From Bacillota bacterium (GTDB taxonomy: Bacteria > Bacillota > Clostridia > Lachnospirales > Lachnospiraceae): 64,000 nt of DNA. The stretch lies in NCBI GenBank assembly GCA_023418475.1, contig JAEZZO010000042.1:1-64000 (forward strand), read 5' to 3'. Positions 55,057-64,000 of the stretch are shown piece by piece. The notes under the pieces are model-generated. The model did not search any database and was not told the origin of the DNA. It saw only the letters and a program-made list of their open reading frames with translations. How positions within the stretch are numbered: the stretch's first letter is position 1; each line of letters begins with the position of its first letter. A program made the position numbers and the translations under genes.

Positions 55057-55995
55057 ATGATTTTAACAGTTACATTAAATGCCGCGATAGATAAGCGATA
55101 TGTAGTGGAGAAATTCGAGACCGGCAGTGTAAACCGTGTTAAGGAGTGCAGCTATTCCGCCGGTGGTAAGGGGCTTAATGTATCCAGGGTAGCAGTAATT
55201 GCAGGAGAAGAAGTTACGGCAACCGGATTTGTCGGCGGACATGCAGGCAATTATATTGCGCAGACGCTGGATGGACAGAATATCAAAGGTGATTTTGTGC
55301 ATATCAGCGGAGAGAGCCGTTCCTGCATCAATATTTATGATGAAGCAACTCATACGCAGACAGAGTTTTTAGAGCCGGGTGTATTTGTAACAGATGCCGA
55401 TAAAGAAAACATGCTGGTTAAGTTTATTGAACTGATAAAAGACTGTTCTGTTGTAGCAATCTCAGGAAGTGTACCTAAGGGTGTAGACAGCTCCCTATAT
55501 AAGGCAATGATCGAAATTGCAAAGCAGTACAAGAAAAAAGTAATTCTTGACACCAGCGGTAAGCTTTTGGAAGAGTGCATCGAAGCAAAACCTACGATGA
55601 TAAAGCCGAATATGGATGAAATAAAGGTACTAGCCGGTAAGGATATCAAAACACAGGATGAACTGATTGAAGCAGCCATAAATATTCAAAAAACTGGAAT
55701 CGAAGTAGTTGTTATCTCCTGTGGAGCCAACGGATCATTAATTGCCTGCGAGGAAGGTGTGTACCGCGCACTGGTTCCGAGAATTGATGCAGTTAATACA
55801 GTTGGGTGCGGAGATTCCATGATAGCAGGTTTTGCAGTTGGGTTTTCGCGCGGCATGAACATGGTAGATACCATTCAGCTTGCCAGTGCCATTTCTGCAG
55901 CAAATGCAATACGCATGGAAACCGGATTTTTTACGATGGAGGATATGAAGCAGCTGCTTCCCCGTATCAAGGTTGAACAGGCAGTACAGATGTAA
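55057..55995 (+). CDS. PfkB-family phosphosugar kinase (LacC/FruK type)
   Basis: A 312-residue kinase adding a second phosphate to a ketose phosphate (1-phosphofructokinase or tagatose-6-phosphate kinase type). ATG 55057 (MILTVTLNAAIDKRY, the family's usual start) is correctly spaced from AAAGGA; the ATG at 55048 abuts it. Substrate motif SAGGKGLNVSRVAVIAGEEV and PfkB signature DAVNTVGCGDSMIAGFAVGF with the catalytic Asp are both intact. Its product would feed the aldolase two genes upstream. Confidence 0.88.
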   Translation: MILTVTLNAAIDKRYVVEKFETGSVNRVKECSYSAGGKGLNVSRVAVIAGEEVTATGFVGGHAGNYIAQTLDGQNIKGDFVHISGESRSCINIYDEATHTQTEFLEPGVFVTDADKENMLVKFIELIKDCSVVAISGSVPKGVDSSLYKAMIEIAKQYKKKVILDTSGKLLEECIEAKPTMIKPNMDEIKVLAGKDIKTQDELIEAAINIQKTGIEVVVISCGANGSLIACEEGVYRALVPRIDAVNTVGCGDSMIAGFAVGFSRGMNMVDTIQLASAISAANAIRMETGFFTMEDMKQLLPRIKVEQAVQM

Positions 55996-56147
55996 GAATT
56001 GGACAGCGAAGCCGCCATAATTGTTCTGTTGAAAGAAGAACATACAATATGCAATTTATTTTATCAAGTTAAAATAAATAATTGGCAATTGCGAGATTTG
56101 TAATACGGTTTCGCAATTACCCACAAGAAAGAGAAGGAGAATTCAGT

Positions 56148-57161
56148 ATGACAACATTTATTGATCCAAAATCAGTACCGCAGAGAAAAATGTATAATGG
56201 TGAATATATGCCCGGTATCGGAATGGGAACCTTTGGTTCTGACCGTTTTACACCGGATCAGGTTTCTTCCGCTGTTGCAGGTGCAATTGAGGTTGGTTAT
56301 CGTCTGTTTGACTGTGCAGCCTGCTACGGAAACGAGGATCAGATCGGTGAAGTATTCAAAGCAGCATTTGATAAAGGAACCGTTAAAAGAGATGAATTAT
56401 TCATTACCACAAAGGTTTGGAATGATATGCACGGACAGGGAGATGTTCTGATTTCCTGTGCAAAGAGCTTAAAGGACTTAAAATTAGATTATATCGATCT
56501 TTTCTTCGTACACTGGCCGTTCCCGAATTATCATGCACCGGGCTGTGATGGTGATACCCGTAATCCTGATTCAAGACCCTTCAGCGTGGAAGAATTTATG
56601 ACAACCTGGAGACAGTGTGAACGCCTGGTAGATATGGGACTTGTAAAATATATTGGTATGTCTAATATGACAATTCCAAAACTTGAAGCAGTACTGCAGC
56701 TTTGTCGAATTAAGCCGGTAGCAATTGAAATGGAATTACATCCCTGCTTCCAGCAGCCGGAACTTTTTGATTACTGTATTGCGAATGAAATTCAGCCGAT
56801 CGGCTTCTGTCCAATTGGCTCACCTACCAGACCTGATCGTGATAAAACAGCAGATGATATCGCTGATATCCAGGTACCGGAACTGGTTGAGATTGCCAAG
56901 GCACATAATGTACATCCGGCTGTTATCTGTCTGAAATGGGCTGTTCAAAGAGGACAGGTTCCCATTCCATTCTCCGTATATGAAGCTGAGTACGTAAGTA
57001 ATTTGAAATGTACTACACAGGATCCGTTAACCGATGAAGAGATGGCTGTTTTAAAATCCATCGATAAAAATAACCGTCTGATTAAGGGCCAGGTATTCCT
57101 GTGGGAAGGTGCAAATGATTGGGAAGATCTCTGGGATCTTGACGGAACGATAACAAAATAA
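56148..57161 (+). CDS. Aldo/keto reductase
   Basis: NAD(P)H-dependent reductase, 337 residues, ATG 56148 behind AGAAGGAGA. The AKR barrel shows the catalytic tetrad residues: Asp in LFDCAACYGNEDQIG, Tyr in the same motif, Lys in ITTKVWND and His in FFVHWPFP. The usual NADPH-site region near the C-terminus reads IPFSVYEAEY. It may reduce an aldose to its alditol as the first step of the operon's pathway. It is the last gene before a terminator at 57221-57256. Confidence 0.88.
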   Translation: MTTFIDPKSVPQRKMYNGEYMPGIGMGTFGSDRFTPDQVSSAVAGAIEVGYRLFDCAACYGNEDQIGEVFKAAFDKGTVKRDELFITTKVWNDMHGQGDVLISCAKSLKDLKLDYIDLFFVHWPFPNYHAPGCDGDTRNPDSRPFSVEEFMTTWRQCERLVDMGLVKYIGMSNMTIPKLEAVLQLCRIKPVAIEMELHPCFQQPELFDYCIANEIQPIGFCPIGSPTRPDRDKTADDIADIQVPELVEIAKAHNVHPAVICLKWAVQRGQVPIPFSVYEAEYVSNLKCTTQDPLTDEEMAVLKSIDKNNRLIKGQVFLWEGANDWEDLWDLDGTITK

Positions 57162-57220
57162 TGTTGCTTTGAGGCTGAATTATATTTTCCAATAATTCAC
57201 ACTAGATATAGATAAAAGTA

Positions 57221-57256
57221 ATAGGGTACTATATGATAAGAGATATAGTACCCTAT
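57221..57256 (+). terminator. Terminator of the sugar-catabolic operon
   Basis: ATAGGGTACTATAT (57221-57234) pairs perfectly with ATATAGTACCCTAT (57243-57256), a 14-bp stem with an 8-nt loop and a short T-rich tail. It separates the metabolic operon from the sensor operon. Confidence 0.75.
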
Positions 57257-57285
57257 TTAGCTGCAAACATTATGGGGGTGATAAC

Positions 57286-58926
57286 ATGTATAGAGTGTTA
57301 TTGGTAGATGATGAGGTGCTTGTACGTGAGGCGATCAGTGAAAATATAAGATGGGGTGAATTAGGCTTTACGCTTGCAGGCAGCTGTCAGAATGGGAAAG
57401 AAGCAATGGAGTTTCTGGAGAAAAACTCTGTGGATGTTGTATTAACGGATATCTGTATGCCATATGTGGACGGAATGGAGCTAAGCGAATTTGTTTTCAA
57501 TCATTTTCCGAAAACAAATATTATTATTTTCAGCGGCTTCGATGATTTTGAGTATGCAAAAAAGGCAATTAAGTTTAACGTGGAGGAATATCTTTTAAAG
57601 CCCGTGACCGCATTTGAGCTGTCTGAGGTATTGACCGGACTTAAGGATAAAATGGATAAGAAGAGGGAAGAGGAAAATAAGTTCGGAAGGTTAAATGAAA
57701 CTTATTACAGGAATAAACTGATTATTGAATCCAAGGCCTTAGAGGATTTGATCAAGGGAAGCAAGACAGAAGAGGAGAATGAAAAAGCACTTCGTGAGCT
57801 GAATATTTCACTGGATGCTTTTGCATACAGGGTGGCCATTATTGACATAGATCTACGTTCGGACGTAGATTCCACGGAAGAGGAGATGAAGCATAACAGT
57901 GCGTTAATGGCGTTTTCGGTGTATAATATCTGCGACGAAATATTGAATGGACAACAGGCGGGTCTTGCCTGTCTGGGTGGTGATAATCATGTGTTTATTC
58001 TATTTCAAAGTAGAAAACCCGGGAGATTTGAACCGGAGAGTAACGATCTTTGCACGGAAATCAGTCACATGGTGAAAAAATACATGAAGCTTATGATTAC
58101 AATTGGGATCGGAAGCAGTGTGAAGAATCGCAAGGATATTCATATCTCTTATGAAGAAGCAAGAGATTCGATGAGATACCGGTATTTACTGGAAGATAAC
58201 AGTATCCTTGACATGGAAAATATTGTCCGTACCCGGAACGCAATTAAAAATCAAAGAAATGACTTGGAATTAGAAGATAAAATTGATCCGTTTATACTTG
58301 CTATGAAGATGAACGACAAATTAAAAATAGAGAGTATTTTACAGCAAATAAAGGAAGCAATGAAAGAAGCACTTGAGGATAGGACAGAGAGTGATTTATA
58401 TCTGCAACAGATATTACTTGCGGTGAATAACCTGTTAAAGTCCTCAAATCTGGAAGAAAGTGATATCTACCGTCAGAAGGATCAACTAATGAAGGATATG
58501 GCCAATTCAAAAACGCTGGCAGAAACGATAGAGTTATTTCAGAATTACTGTTATCAGGTTACGGAAGAGATGGAAATGCAGAAGAATATAGGAGGTAAAA
58601 AGCAGGCAGTATTGGCAATGGACTATATCAAAAAAAACTATTCCGATTCTGAGCTTAACCTCAATTCTGTCTGCACTTATTTAAGCATCAGTGCAAGCCG
58701 GTTTAGCACAATATTTAAGAATATAACGGGAGAAACCTTTATGGAAGCTCTCACAAATATCAGAATGCAGAAGGCAAAGGAGCTGCTTGAGAATACCGAT
58801 TATAAGAACTATGAAATAGCGGAAAAAGTAGGATTTTCCGATCCGCATTATTTTAGTATTGCGTTTAAAAAGATGACAGGAAAGGCGCCGTCCGAATATG
58901 CGAAGGAGAAGAGGAGGGTACGGTGA
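57286..58926 (+). CDS. YesN-type response regulator with AraC DNA-binding domain
   Basis: A 546-residue regulator. The receiver (about 1-125) has D55 in VLTDICMPYVDGME. A long middle domain (about 140-430) contains GGDNHVFILFQ and GIGSSVKNRKDIHISYEEA, typical of the YesN class. The AraC domain is at about 440-546 (LNLNSVCTYLSISASRFSTI; VGFSDPHYFSIAFKKMTGKA). GGGGGTG precedes ATG. It overlaps the kinase by 4 bp (GTGA). With the kinase and membrane-anchored binding protein it forms a three-gene sensing module that likely controls the ABC importer downstream. Confidence 0.92.
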   Translation: MYRVLLVDDEVLVREAISENIRWGELGFTLAGSCQNGKEAMEFLEKNSVDVVLTDICMPYVDGMELSEFVFNHFPKTNIIIFSGFDDFEYAKKAIKFNVEEYLLKPVTAFELSEVLTGLKDKMDKKREEENKFGRLNETYYRNKLIIESKALEDLIKGSKTEEENEKALRELNISLDAFAYRVAIIDIDLRSDVDSTEEEMKHNSALMAFSVYNICDEILNGQQAGLACLGGDNHVFILFQSRKPGRFEPESNDLCTEISHMVKKYMKLMITIGIGSSVKNRKDIHISYEEARDSMRYRYLLEDNSILDMENIVRTRNAIKNQRNDLELEDKIDPFILAMKMNDKLKIESILQQIKEAMKEALEDRTESDLYLQQILLAVNNLLKSSNLEESDIYRQKDQLMKDMANSKTLAETIELFQNYCYQVTEEMEMQKNIGGKKQAVLAMDYIKKNYSDSELNLNSVCTYLSISASRFSTIFKNITGETFMEALTNIRMQKAKELLENTDYKNYEIAEKVGFSDPHYFSIAFKKMTGKAPSEYAKEKRRVR

Positions 58927-60734
58927 TAAGAGAAAGAAGACAGAATGTAATATTTAAGCATTTTAAAAGTATTCGAATTACGATACTGTTCTCCTTTTCC
59001 GTACTGATTGTTTCTTCGCTCTTGATTTTTTTGTTGATTTCGCTAAATTATACGGAGGATACGGTTCTGGACAACTCCATAGATTATTCCTCGCAGCTGA
59101 TTACACAGGTAAATGCCGATATTGATTCCTATATTGACTATATGGAGAATATTTCTTCCTTGGTAACCAATAATGAAGACGTTAAAAAATATTTATTTGA
59201 TAAACCTCTATCGGATCAGCAGATGACTTACCTAAATAAAGCAATTCTGGATCAATTTAATACAATTATGGAAGTACGGCGGGATATCTGCAATATTGCG
59301 GTTATTTCAAGCAATGGAAGATATATGATTAATGATGGGAAGGATAAGATAAATGAAAATATCTCTCTTACGGATCTGGACTGGTATAATAATACCTTAA
59401 AAAATCCGAAAGGAACCTCACTCTCTTCTTCGCATGTACAGAATGTCATAAAAAACAATTATAAATGGGTTATTACATTGAGTAAGAGTATAAAAAATTC
59501 ATATGGTAATGATAACTCAGCTGTATTTTTTATTGATTTAAACTATAACGTTATCAGTGGTTTATGCGAGAACAACACCTTTGGAAAAAAAGGATATGTA
59601 TTTATTCTGGACCAAAATGGTAACATTATCTATCATCCTCAGCAGCAGCTGCTTTACAGCGGGCTGAAAACTGAACGGGTACAGGAGGTTATGAAGAGCA
59701 AAAGCAGCCATTTTGTTACGGATGAAGGAGATGAAAGCAAACTTTACACAATCTCAACCTCTGAGAAAACCGGTTGGACGGTTGTTGGTGTCGTTTATGA
59801 ATCGGGATTGATGAAGAATAAAACTAACACGCAGATACTATATATCCTGATGGCATCGATTTTACTTGCGGCTGCGGTGATTCTTTCTGCAATTATCTCT
59901 GCCAGCATTACACGACCGATCAAAAGATTGAAAGACTCGATGAAAGAAGTGGAAAAAGGGCGATTTGATAATGCAAGTATAGAGGTAGTATCGGAAGATG
60001 AGATAGGAAGTTTATATAAGTCCTTTAATATTATGACAACAGAAATACAAAAGTTGATGGAAGAGAATATTTATGAACAGAAACAAAAAAGAAAAAGTGA
60101 ATTAAAAGCTCTTCAATCACAGATTAATCCTCATTTTCTCTATAATACACTTGATGCGATTATCTGGATGGCAGAAGGAAATAAGACGAAGGAAGTAGTC
60201 CTTATGACTTCATCCCTTGCTAAACTGCTTCGTCAGAGTATCAGCAACGAGAATGAAGTATTGACGATCGAGCAGGAAGTAGCCTATATCAAAAGTTATC
60301 TGACGATACAGAAGATGCGGTATAAGGACAAGCTGGAATTTGAGATTGATGTAGATCGGGATATTTACTCAAATGAGATTGTAAAGCTGGTTCTACAGCC
60401 GCTTGTTGAGAATGCCATATACCATGGAATAAAATTTAAGGATACGATGTGTCTGCTTCGTGTTCGCGGATATTCGGTAGGAAGCAATATTATCATTAAA
60501 ATAATAGACAATGGGGTTGGAATGACGCAGGAAGTGCTGGATCATATCTTTGACGAACATAAGATTAATTACAAATCAAACGGCGTTGGAGTTTATAATG
60601 TACAAATGAGGCTTCAGCTATATTATGGCAGGGATTACGGCGTTTCTTATGAAAGTGTGCAGGGAGAAGGAACAACAGCTACCATAACAATTCCTAAAAA
60701 GAGGATACAGGGTGATAGTGATGAGAAAGCATAA
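58923..60734 (+). CDS. YesM-type sensor histidine kinase
   Basis: A 603-residue membrane kinase starting with GTG 58923 inside the previous stop. It has membrane segments at about 17-38 and 300-320 enclosing a dCache-type sensor. HAMP follows (about 320-375). The phospho-acceptor is H404 in INPHFLYNTLDAI, and the ATPase box has LVLQPLVENAIYHG and DNGVGMT. It overlaps the binding-protein gene, implying coupled synthesis of all three sensory parts. The periplasmic domain may contact the anchored binding protein. Confidence 0.92.
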   Translation: MIRERRQNVIFKHFKSIRITILFSFSVLIVSSLLIFLLISLNYTEDTVLDNSIDYSSQLITQVNADIDSYIDYMENISSLVTNNEDVKKYLFDKPLSDQQMTYLNKAILDQFNTIMEVRRDICNIAVISSNGRYMINDGKDKINENISLTDLDWYNNTLKNPKGTSLSSSHVQNVIKNNYKWVITLSKSIKNSYGNDNSAVFFIDLNYNVISGLCENNTFGKKGYVFILDQNGNIIYHPQQQLLYSGLKTERVQEVMKSKSSHFVTDEGDESKLYTISTSEKTGWTVVGVVYESGLMKNKTNTQILYILMASILLAAAVILSAIISASITRPIKRLKDSMKEVEKGRFDNASIEVVSEDEIGSLYKSFNIMTTEIQKLMEENIYEQKQKRKSELKALQSQINPHFLYNTLDAIIWMAEGNKTKEVVLMTSSLAKLLRQSISNENEVLTIEQEVAYIKSYLTIQKMRYKDKLEFEIDVDRDIYSNEIVKLVLQPLVENAIYHGIKFKDTMCLLRVRGYSVGSNIIIKIIDNGVGMTQEVLDHIFDEHKINYKSNGVGVYNVQMRLQLYYGRDYGVSYESVQGEGTTATITIPKKRIQGDSDEKA

Positions 60735-61725
60735 GGGATTATTAATCAGTATAGTTCTTCTTTTCCTGGGGACTATAATTTTTGCTCTTTTTTTGCTTAC
60801 GGCAAATCAATTTAAAACGGAGGACTCCATCCATATCATATATATTCCGAAGACGATGGATGATACAAATGAATTCTGGTCGGCATTACTTGCCGGAGCG
60901 AAAATGGCAGCAGATGAATTTAATGTAAAGCTTACACTTGTGTCTCCGGAAGAAGAACAGGATTATAAGAAACAAAATGAACTGATCGAGTGGGCAATTA
61001 AACAGAAACCGGATGTAATCGCATTATCTCCTGCTGATTATTCCCAGACCACTGCGATGGCAAAAAAAGTAGTAGAAAATAATATTAAACTTGTTTTTAT
61101 AGACTCCACAGTGGATGAGGAGGTCCAGGATGCATTAGTTGCAACGGATAATTTTCTGGCCGGGGAACGAATAGGCGGCTATATGAAGAATTATGTTGAT
61201 AAAAATACGAAAATAGCTATTGTCGGACATGTTAAGACGTCTTCGACGGCAATTGAACGTGAGAAGGGCCTTCGTAATGGACTAGGTAAGGATGAGGATA
61301 AAATTGTTGATGTGGTATTCTGCGATTCTTCCTATAGCAAGGCATATAAATTGACGGAAGAGCTGCTGAAAAAATATCCGGATATTAATATGATAGCCGG
61401 CTTAAATGAATATTCGGCAGTAGGGGTAGCGAGAGCCATAAAGAGTCTTGGACGGAAGGATCAGGTAAGAGTAATCGGTTTTGACAGCTCCATTGAAGAA
61501 GTAGAACTTTTGGAGGAAGGGGTAATCCGAGCCATGGTGGTTCAAAAATCCTTTAATATGGGTTACCTTGGAATTGAGCAGGCTGTGAAGCTGGCAACCG
61601 GTGAGAAAGCGGACAAAAGTGTAGATTCAGGTTCGGAACTGATAACAAAGGATAATATGTATACCGAGGAAAATCAGAAATTGTTGTTTCCTTTCTGGGA
61701 GAATCAATCTACGAAAGAAGAATAA
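60721..61725 (+). CDS. Membrane-anchored sugar-binding protein (sensor component)
   Basis: A 334-residue RbsB/XylF-type periplasmic-binding-fold protein. Residues about 7-28 are a hydrophobic anchor with no lipobox cysteine, so it is probably tethered by an uncleaved segment. The sugar-binding core shows KMAADEFNVKLTLVSPEEEQ, PDVIALSPAD, KTSSTAIEREKGLRNGLG and VIGFDSSIEEVELLEEGVI. ATG 60721 follows AGGGTG. Its coupling to YesN and YesM genes, rather than to transporter genes, suggests a sensory role like XylFII with LytS/YesN in Clostridium beijerinckii. Confidence 0.88.
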   Translation: MRKHKGLLISIVLLFLGTIIFALFLLTANQFKTEDSIHIIYIPKTMDDTNEFWSALLAGAKMAADEFNVKLTLVSPEEEQDYKKQNELIEWAIKQKPDVIALSPADYSQTTAMAKKVVENNIKLVFIDSTVDEEVQDALVATDNFLAGERIGGYMKNYVDKNTKIAIVGHVKTSSTAIEREKGLRNGLGKDEDKIVDVVFCDSSYSKAYKLTEELLKKYPDINMIAGLNEYSAVGVARAIKSLGRKDQVRVIGFDSSIEEVELLEEGVIRAMVVQKSFNMGYLGIEQAVKLATGEKADKSVDSGSELITKDNMYTEENQKLLFPFWENQSTKEE

Positions 61726-62164
61726 CGATACGAGTCTTTTCTGCATACAGACAATTAGGACTGCCGAAGATAAATTGGGAATTACAGCAAAAGCTAAAAT
61801 TATGGCTGACACATAGAAACATATAGCATAGAAGAGAAATAATAGGGAGAAAAACGATGACATCGTTTTCTCCCTATTTTAGGTTAGTAGAATTTTAACT
61901 ATTTTGTGAAGGAAATTCTATTAAGTTATTTACAAATCAGACATATAATATTCACATGTTTAGAGCTTCTGATACAAATTGCCTAAATGAAAAGCTGGAG
62001 GAAGGTTAAGAATTATCTGAGTCTTCTGAAAGACATAAGTATTATGAATGGGTGATCGTATCATTATATCAGATGCAGACAGGAAAACAGATAGGACAAC
62101 AGAACCTGAAATGCATAGGGGAAAGGATGAATGCGGTTATTCTTAGAATTAGGAGGAAGAAGAA
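61726..62164. other. Gap between sensor operon and ABC importer genes
   Basis: Besides the terminator at 61843-61880, the 284 bp downstream must carry the importer promoter, probably the target of the YesN-type regulator. It includes CACATG and a run of AT-rich sequence, but no -35/-10 pair at consensus could be picked out by eye. Confidence 0.35.
61843..61880 (+). terminator. Terminator of the sensor operon
   Basis: TAGGGAGAAAAACGATG (61843-61859) pairs with CATCGTTTTCTCCCTA (61861-61876), with one bulged A, followed by TTTT. Confidence 0.85.
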
Positions 62165-63148
62165 GTGGATAAAATGAAAAACAATGCATTGGTAAAAAAA
62201 ATTGGATTTAACAAGATTGTGCTATGCGGCGTAATTATCCTGATGTACATAGCATTTGCAATTGTAAGTCCAACCTTTGTCAGCTACTCCAGAATATTAA
62301 GTGCATTAAGCTATGCTTATTTCCTGGGATTTTTGGCACTTGGCGTAACCTTTGTAATTGGTACCGGAGGAATTGATTTCTCGATTGGACCGGTAATGTT
62401 TTGTGCAGCATTGATTTCCGGACAATTACTGACAAAAAGCGGTTGGCCGCTCATTGTGTGTCTGTTAGTCAGTATTCTGGTAGGATTACTCTTTGGAGCA
62501 TTAAATGGAACGATGGTTGCTTATTTTAGAATACCGCCATTTATTACATCCATGGCAATCATGCAGATCTCAAAAGGTGTGGGCTCGGTTTTCACGAAAA
62601 CACAATCCGTAAGCTGGCCGCAGGCCGCTGAGGCAAACGGATGGTATCGCTATCTGGTGAAAGCGACAATCGGAGGAGTCGTAGTACCGACCGGATTGAT
62701 CTTTTTGTTGGCAGCAGCAGTGATTTGTACCATTATATTAAATAAGACGAAAATCGGACGTAATATTTTATGTCTGGGCAGCAATAAAGAAGCAGTTCGT
62801 TTATCCGGTGTAAACGTAAAGAAATGGGAAATGACAGCATATATGATATGCGGTATTTTAGTCGGCATTGCAGCAATCTTTTTTGTTGGTGCTTATACGA
62901 CGATTCAGCCTGGTCTTGGCGATCAGTATAACAATGAAGCTATTGCATGTGCTGTAATGGGAGGTACCTCTATGGCAGGCGGTGTAGCCTCTATCGCCGG
63001 AACATTTATTGGCACCATGATTATCGCATTACTTCAAGAAGGTATTCTGGCTATGGGATTTACCAAGGATTATCAGCTGGTTATTACAGGTATTATCGTA
63101 GTAATTGCCGTATATATGGATATCCTGTCCAGAAGAAGAAAGAATTAA
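62165..63148 (+). CDS. Rbs-type sugar ABC transporter permease
   Basis: A 327-residue BPD_transp_2 permease of the ribose/xylose/galactose importer family, with 8-10 membrane segments. It starts at GTG 62165, 8 bp from AGGAGG at 62151-62156. Characteristic motifs are GGIDFSIGPVMFCAALISG, NGTMVAYFRIPPFITSMA, LGSNKEAVRLSGVNVKKWEM and VMGGTSMAGGVASIAGTFIG. Unlike CUT1 permeases it probably works as a homodimer. The gene order permease-then-ATPase is less usual than the rbsA-rbsC order. Expression is expected to follow the adjacent three-component sensor. Confidence 0.93.
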   Translation: MDKMKNNALVKKIGFNKIVLCGVIILMYIAFAIVSPTFVSYSRILSALSYAYFLGFLALGVTFVIGTGGIDFSIGPVMFCAALISGQLLTKSGWPLIVCLLVSILVGLLFGALNGTMVAYFRIPPFITSMAIMQISKGVGSVFTKTQSVSWPQAAEANGWYRYLVKATIGGVVVPTGLIFLLAAAVICTIILNKTKIGRNILCLGSNKEAVRLSGVNVKKWEMTAYMICGILVGIAAIFFVGAYTTIQPGLGDQYNNEAIACAVMGGTSMAGGVASIAGTFIGTMIIALLQEGILAMGFTKDYQLVITGIIVVIAVYMDILSRRRKN

Positions 63149-63243
63149 TCAGGTTAATAAGTACTGCTTTGCATAGATGGCAGCTGCTAGACAAGTAGCG
63201 GGTAGTACCGGGTACTAATAATGGAAAGGATTAAGGTGAAAAC

Positions 63244-64000
63244 GTGGGCGAAGTAATATTGACTATGAAAGGAATTGATAAAACATTTCCGGGTGTGCAT
63301 GCGTTGGACCATGTAGATTTTGAAGTCAGAAAAGGTGAAGTGCATGCGCTGATGGGCGAAAATGGAGCTGGAAAATCAACGCTGATGAAGGTACTGACAG
63401 GTATTTACCGGAAGGATTCCGGAAGTATCAGCTATGAAGGCCGGGAAGTGGAATTTGTAAGCCCGAAGGAAGCACAGGATGCAGGTATTGTTATTGTTCA
63501 TCAGGAGCTTAATATGATGGGTCACCTGACAGTGGCACAGAATATTTTCATAGGAAGAGAGTTCAAAAAAAGGGGTCTTATAGATGACGCCAGAATGAAC
63601 GAGGAAGCAAAGAAATTATTTGATAAATTAAATATAAACATAAATCCGTCTGAAAAGATGGGCAGATTAACAGTAGGAAAACAGCAAATGTGCGAGATTG
63701 CCAAGGCAATTTCCCATGATGCAAAGGTAATTGTATTCGATGAGCCATCGGCAGCCCTGACAGAATCGGAAATTGAGGAGCTGTTTAAGATCATCCGTGA
63801 TCTTCGAAACAGAGACCTGGGAATTGTATATATCTCTCACCGTATGGATGAGATCAAGGTTATTACCGACAGGGTAACTGTAATGCGTGATGGCGGCTAT
63901 GTTGGAACATTGATCAGTAAGGATTGTACGAAGGATGATATCATCAGCATGATGGTAGGACGTGTAATTTATGAGGACCCTAAGACGGAAAGCTTTGTAC
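63244..64000 (+). CDS. Rbs/Mgl-type sugar ABC transporter ATPase, partial
   Basis: The first about 252 codons of a double-ATPase subunit, truncated by the window end. It starts at GTG 63244 with AAGGTG upstream. The first ATPase has Walker A GENGAGKSTLMKVLTG, the Q-loop IVHQELNM, the altered signature LTVGKQQMCEIAKA and Walker B VIVFDEPSAALT, followed by the H-loop YISHRMDEI, all typical of RbsA/MglA/AraG proteins. The second ATPase domain should follow beyond the window. The importer's own binding protein is probably further downstream. Confidence 0.93.
   Translation, partial: MGEVILTMKGIDKTFPGVHALDHVDFEVRKGEVHALMGENGAGKSTLMKVLTGIYRKDSGSISYEGREVEFVSPKEAQDAGIVIVHQELNMMGHLTVAQNIFIGREFKKRGLIDDARMNEEAKKLFDKLNININPSEKMGRLTVGKQQMCEIAKAISHDAKVIVFDEPSAALTESEIEELFKIIRDLRNRDLGIVYISHRMDEIKVITDRVTVMRDGGYVGTLISKDCTKDDIISMMVGRVIYEDPKTESFV

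Overview
The window looks like chromosomal DNA of an anaerobic, plant-polysaccharide-degrading Firmicute, most likely a Lachnospiraceae member of the Clostridium (Lachnoclostridium) phytofermentans type. The reasons are low GC content, AGGAGG-type ribosome binding sites, AraC and YesM/YesN regulators beside carbohydrate genes, a secreted GH5 cellulase with tandem CBM17/28-like modules, and GTP-type PEP carboxykinase. The species call is inference. No rRNA, tRNA or CRISPR array was seen.

Region 1 (1-12.2 kb) is carbohydrate breakdown: the edge of a transposase gene, a secreted cellulase, a glucuronate cluster (AraC regulator, UxuA, UxuB-like SDR, GH2 beta-glucuronidase), a decayed duplicate of the cellulase 3' end, a MITE-like palindrome, an orphan double-glycine-leader peptide, and a second AraC regulator divergent from a cytoplasmic GH30 glycosidase. 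Region 2 (12.5-21 kb) holds a lipoprotein, a CUT1 sugar-uptake operon (binding protein and two permeases, no ATPase), its YesM/YesN-type two-component system, a 2H-phosphoesterase-like protein and an AraC/GyrI-like regulator.

Region 3 (21.3-31.8 kb) is the most distinctive part. It has a fused GT4-GT2 glycosyltransferase, four enzymes of a Wbp-type diacetamido-uronic acid sugar-nucleotide pathway, a protein with a Gly-Thr-rich 42-residue tandem repeat, a GT2-TPR glycosyltransferase, and a DNRLRE protein whose C-terminal domain resembles that of the repeat protein. Together they look like a dedicated machine that makes a rare sugar and puts it on a repetitive surface (perhaps spore-surface) protein.

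Region 4 (32-48.3 kb) is mixed: a MarR-controlled heterodimeric ABC exporter, an M24 peptidase, a LysR regulator, two paralogous cheW plus soluble chemoreceptor operons, an AraC regulator, an LD-carboxypeptidase and pckG. Region 5 (48.5-64 kb) is a sugar catabolic regulon: FucU mutarotase and an aldose-epimerase-like gene on the minus strand, then aldolase, LacI regulator, FGGY kinase, GatD-like dehydrogenase, PfkB kinase and aldo/keto reductase. It is followed by a YesN-YesM-binding-protein three-component sensor and the start of an Rbs-type ABC importer. A shared palindromic operator links fucU to the aldolase operon. At least three families of dispersed, structured intergenic repeats lie between genes.
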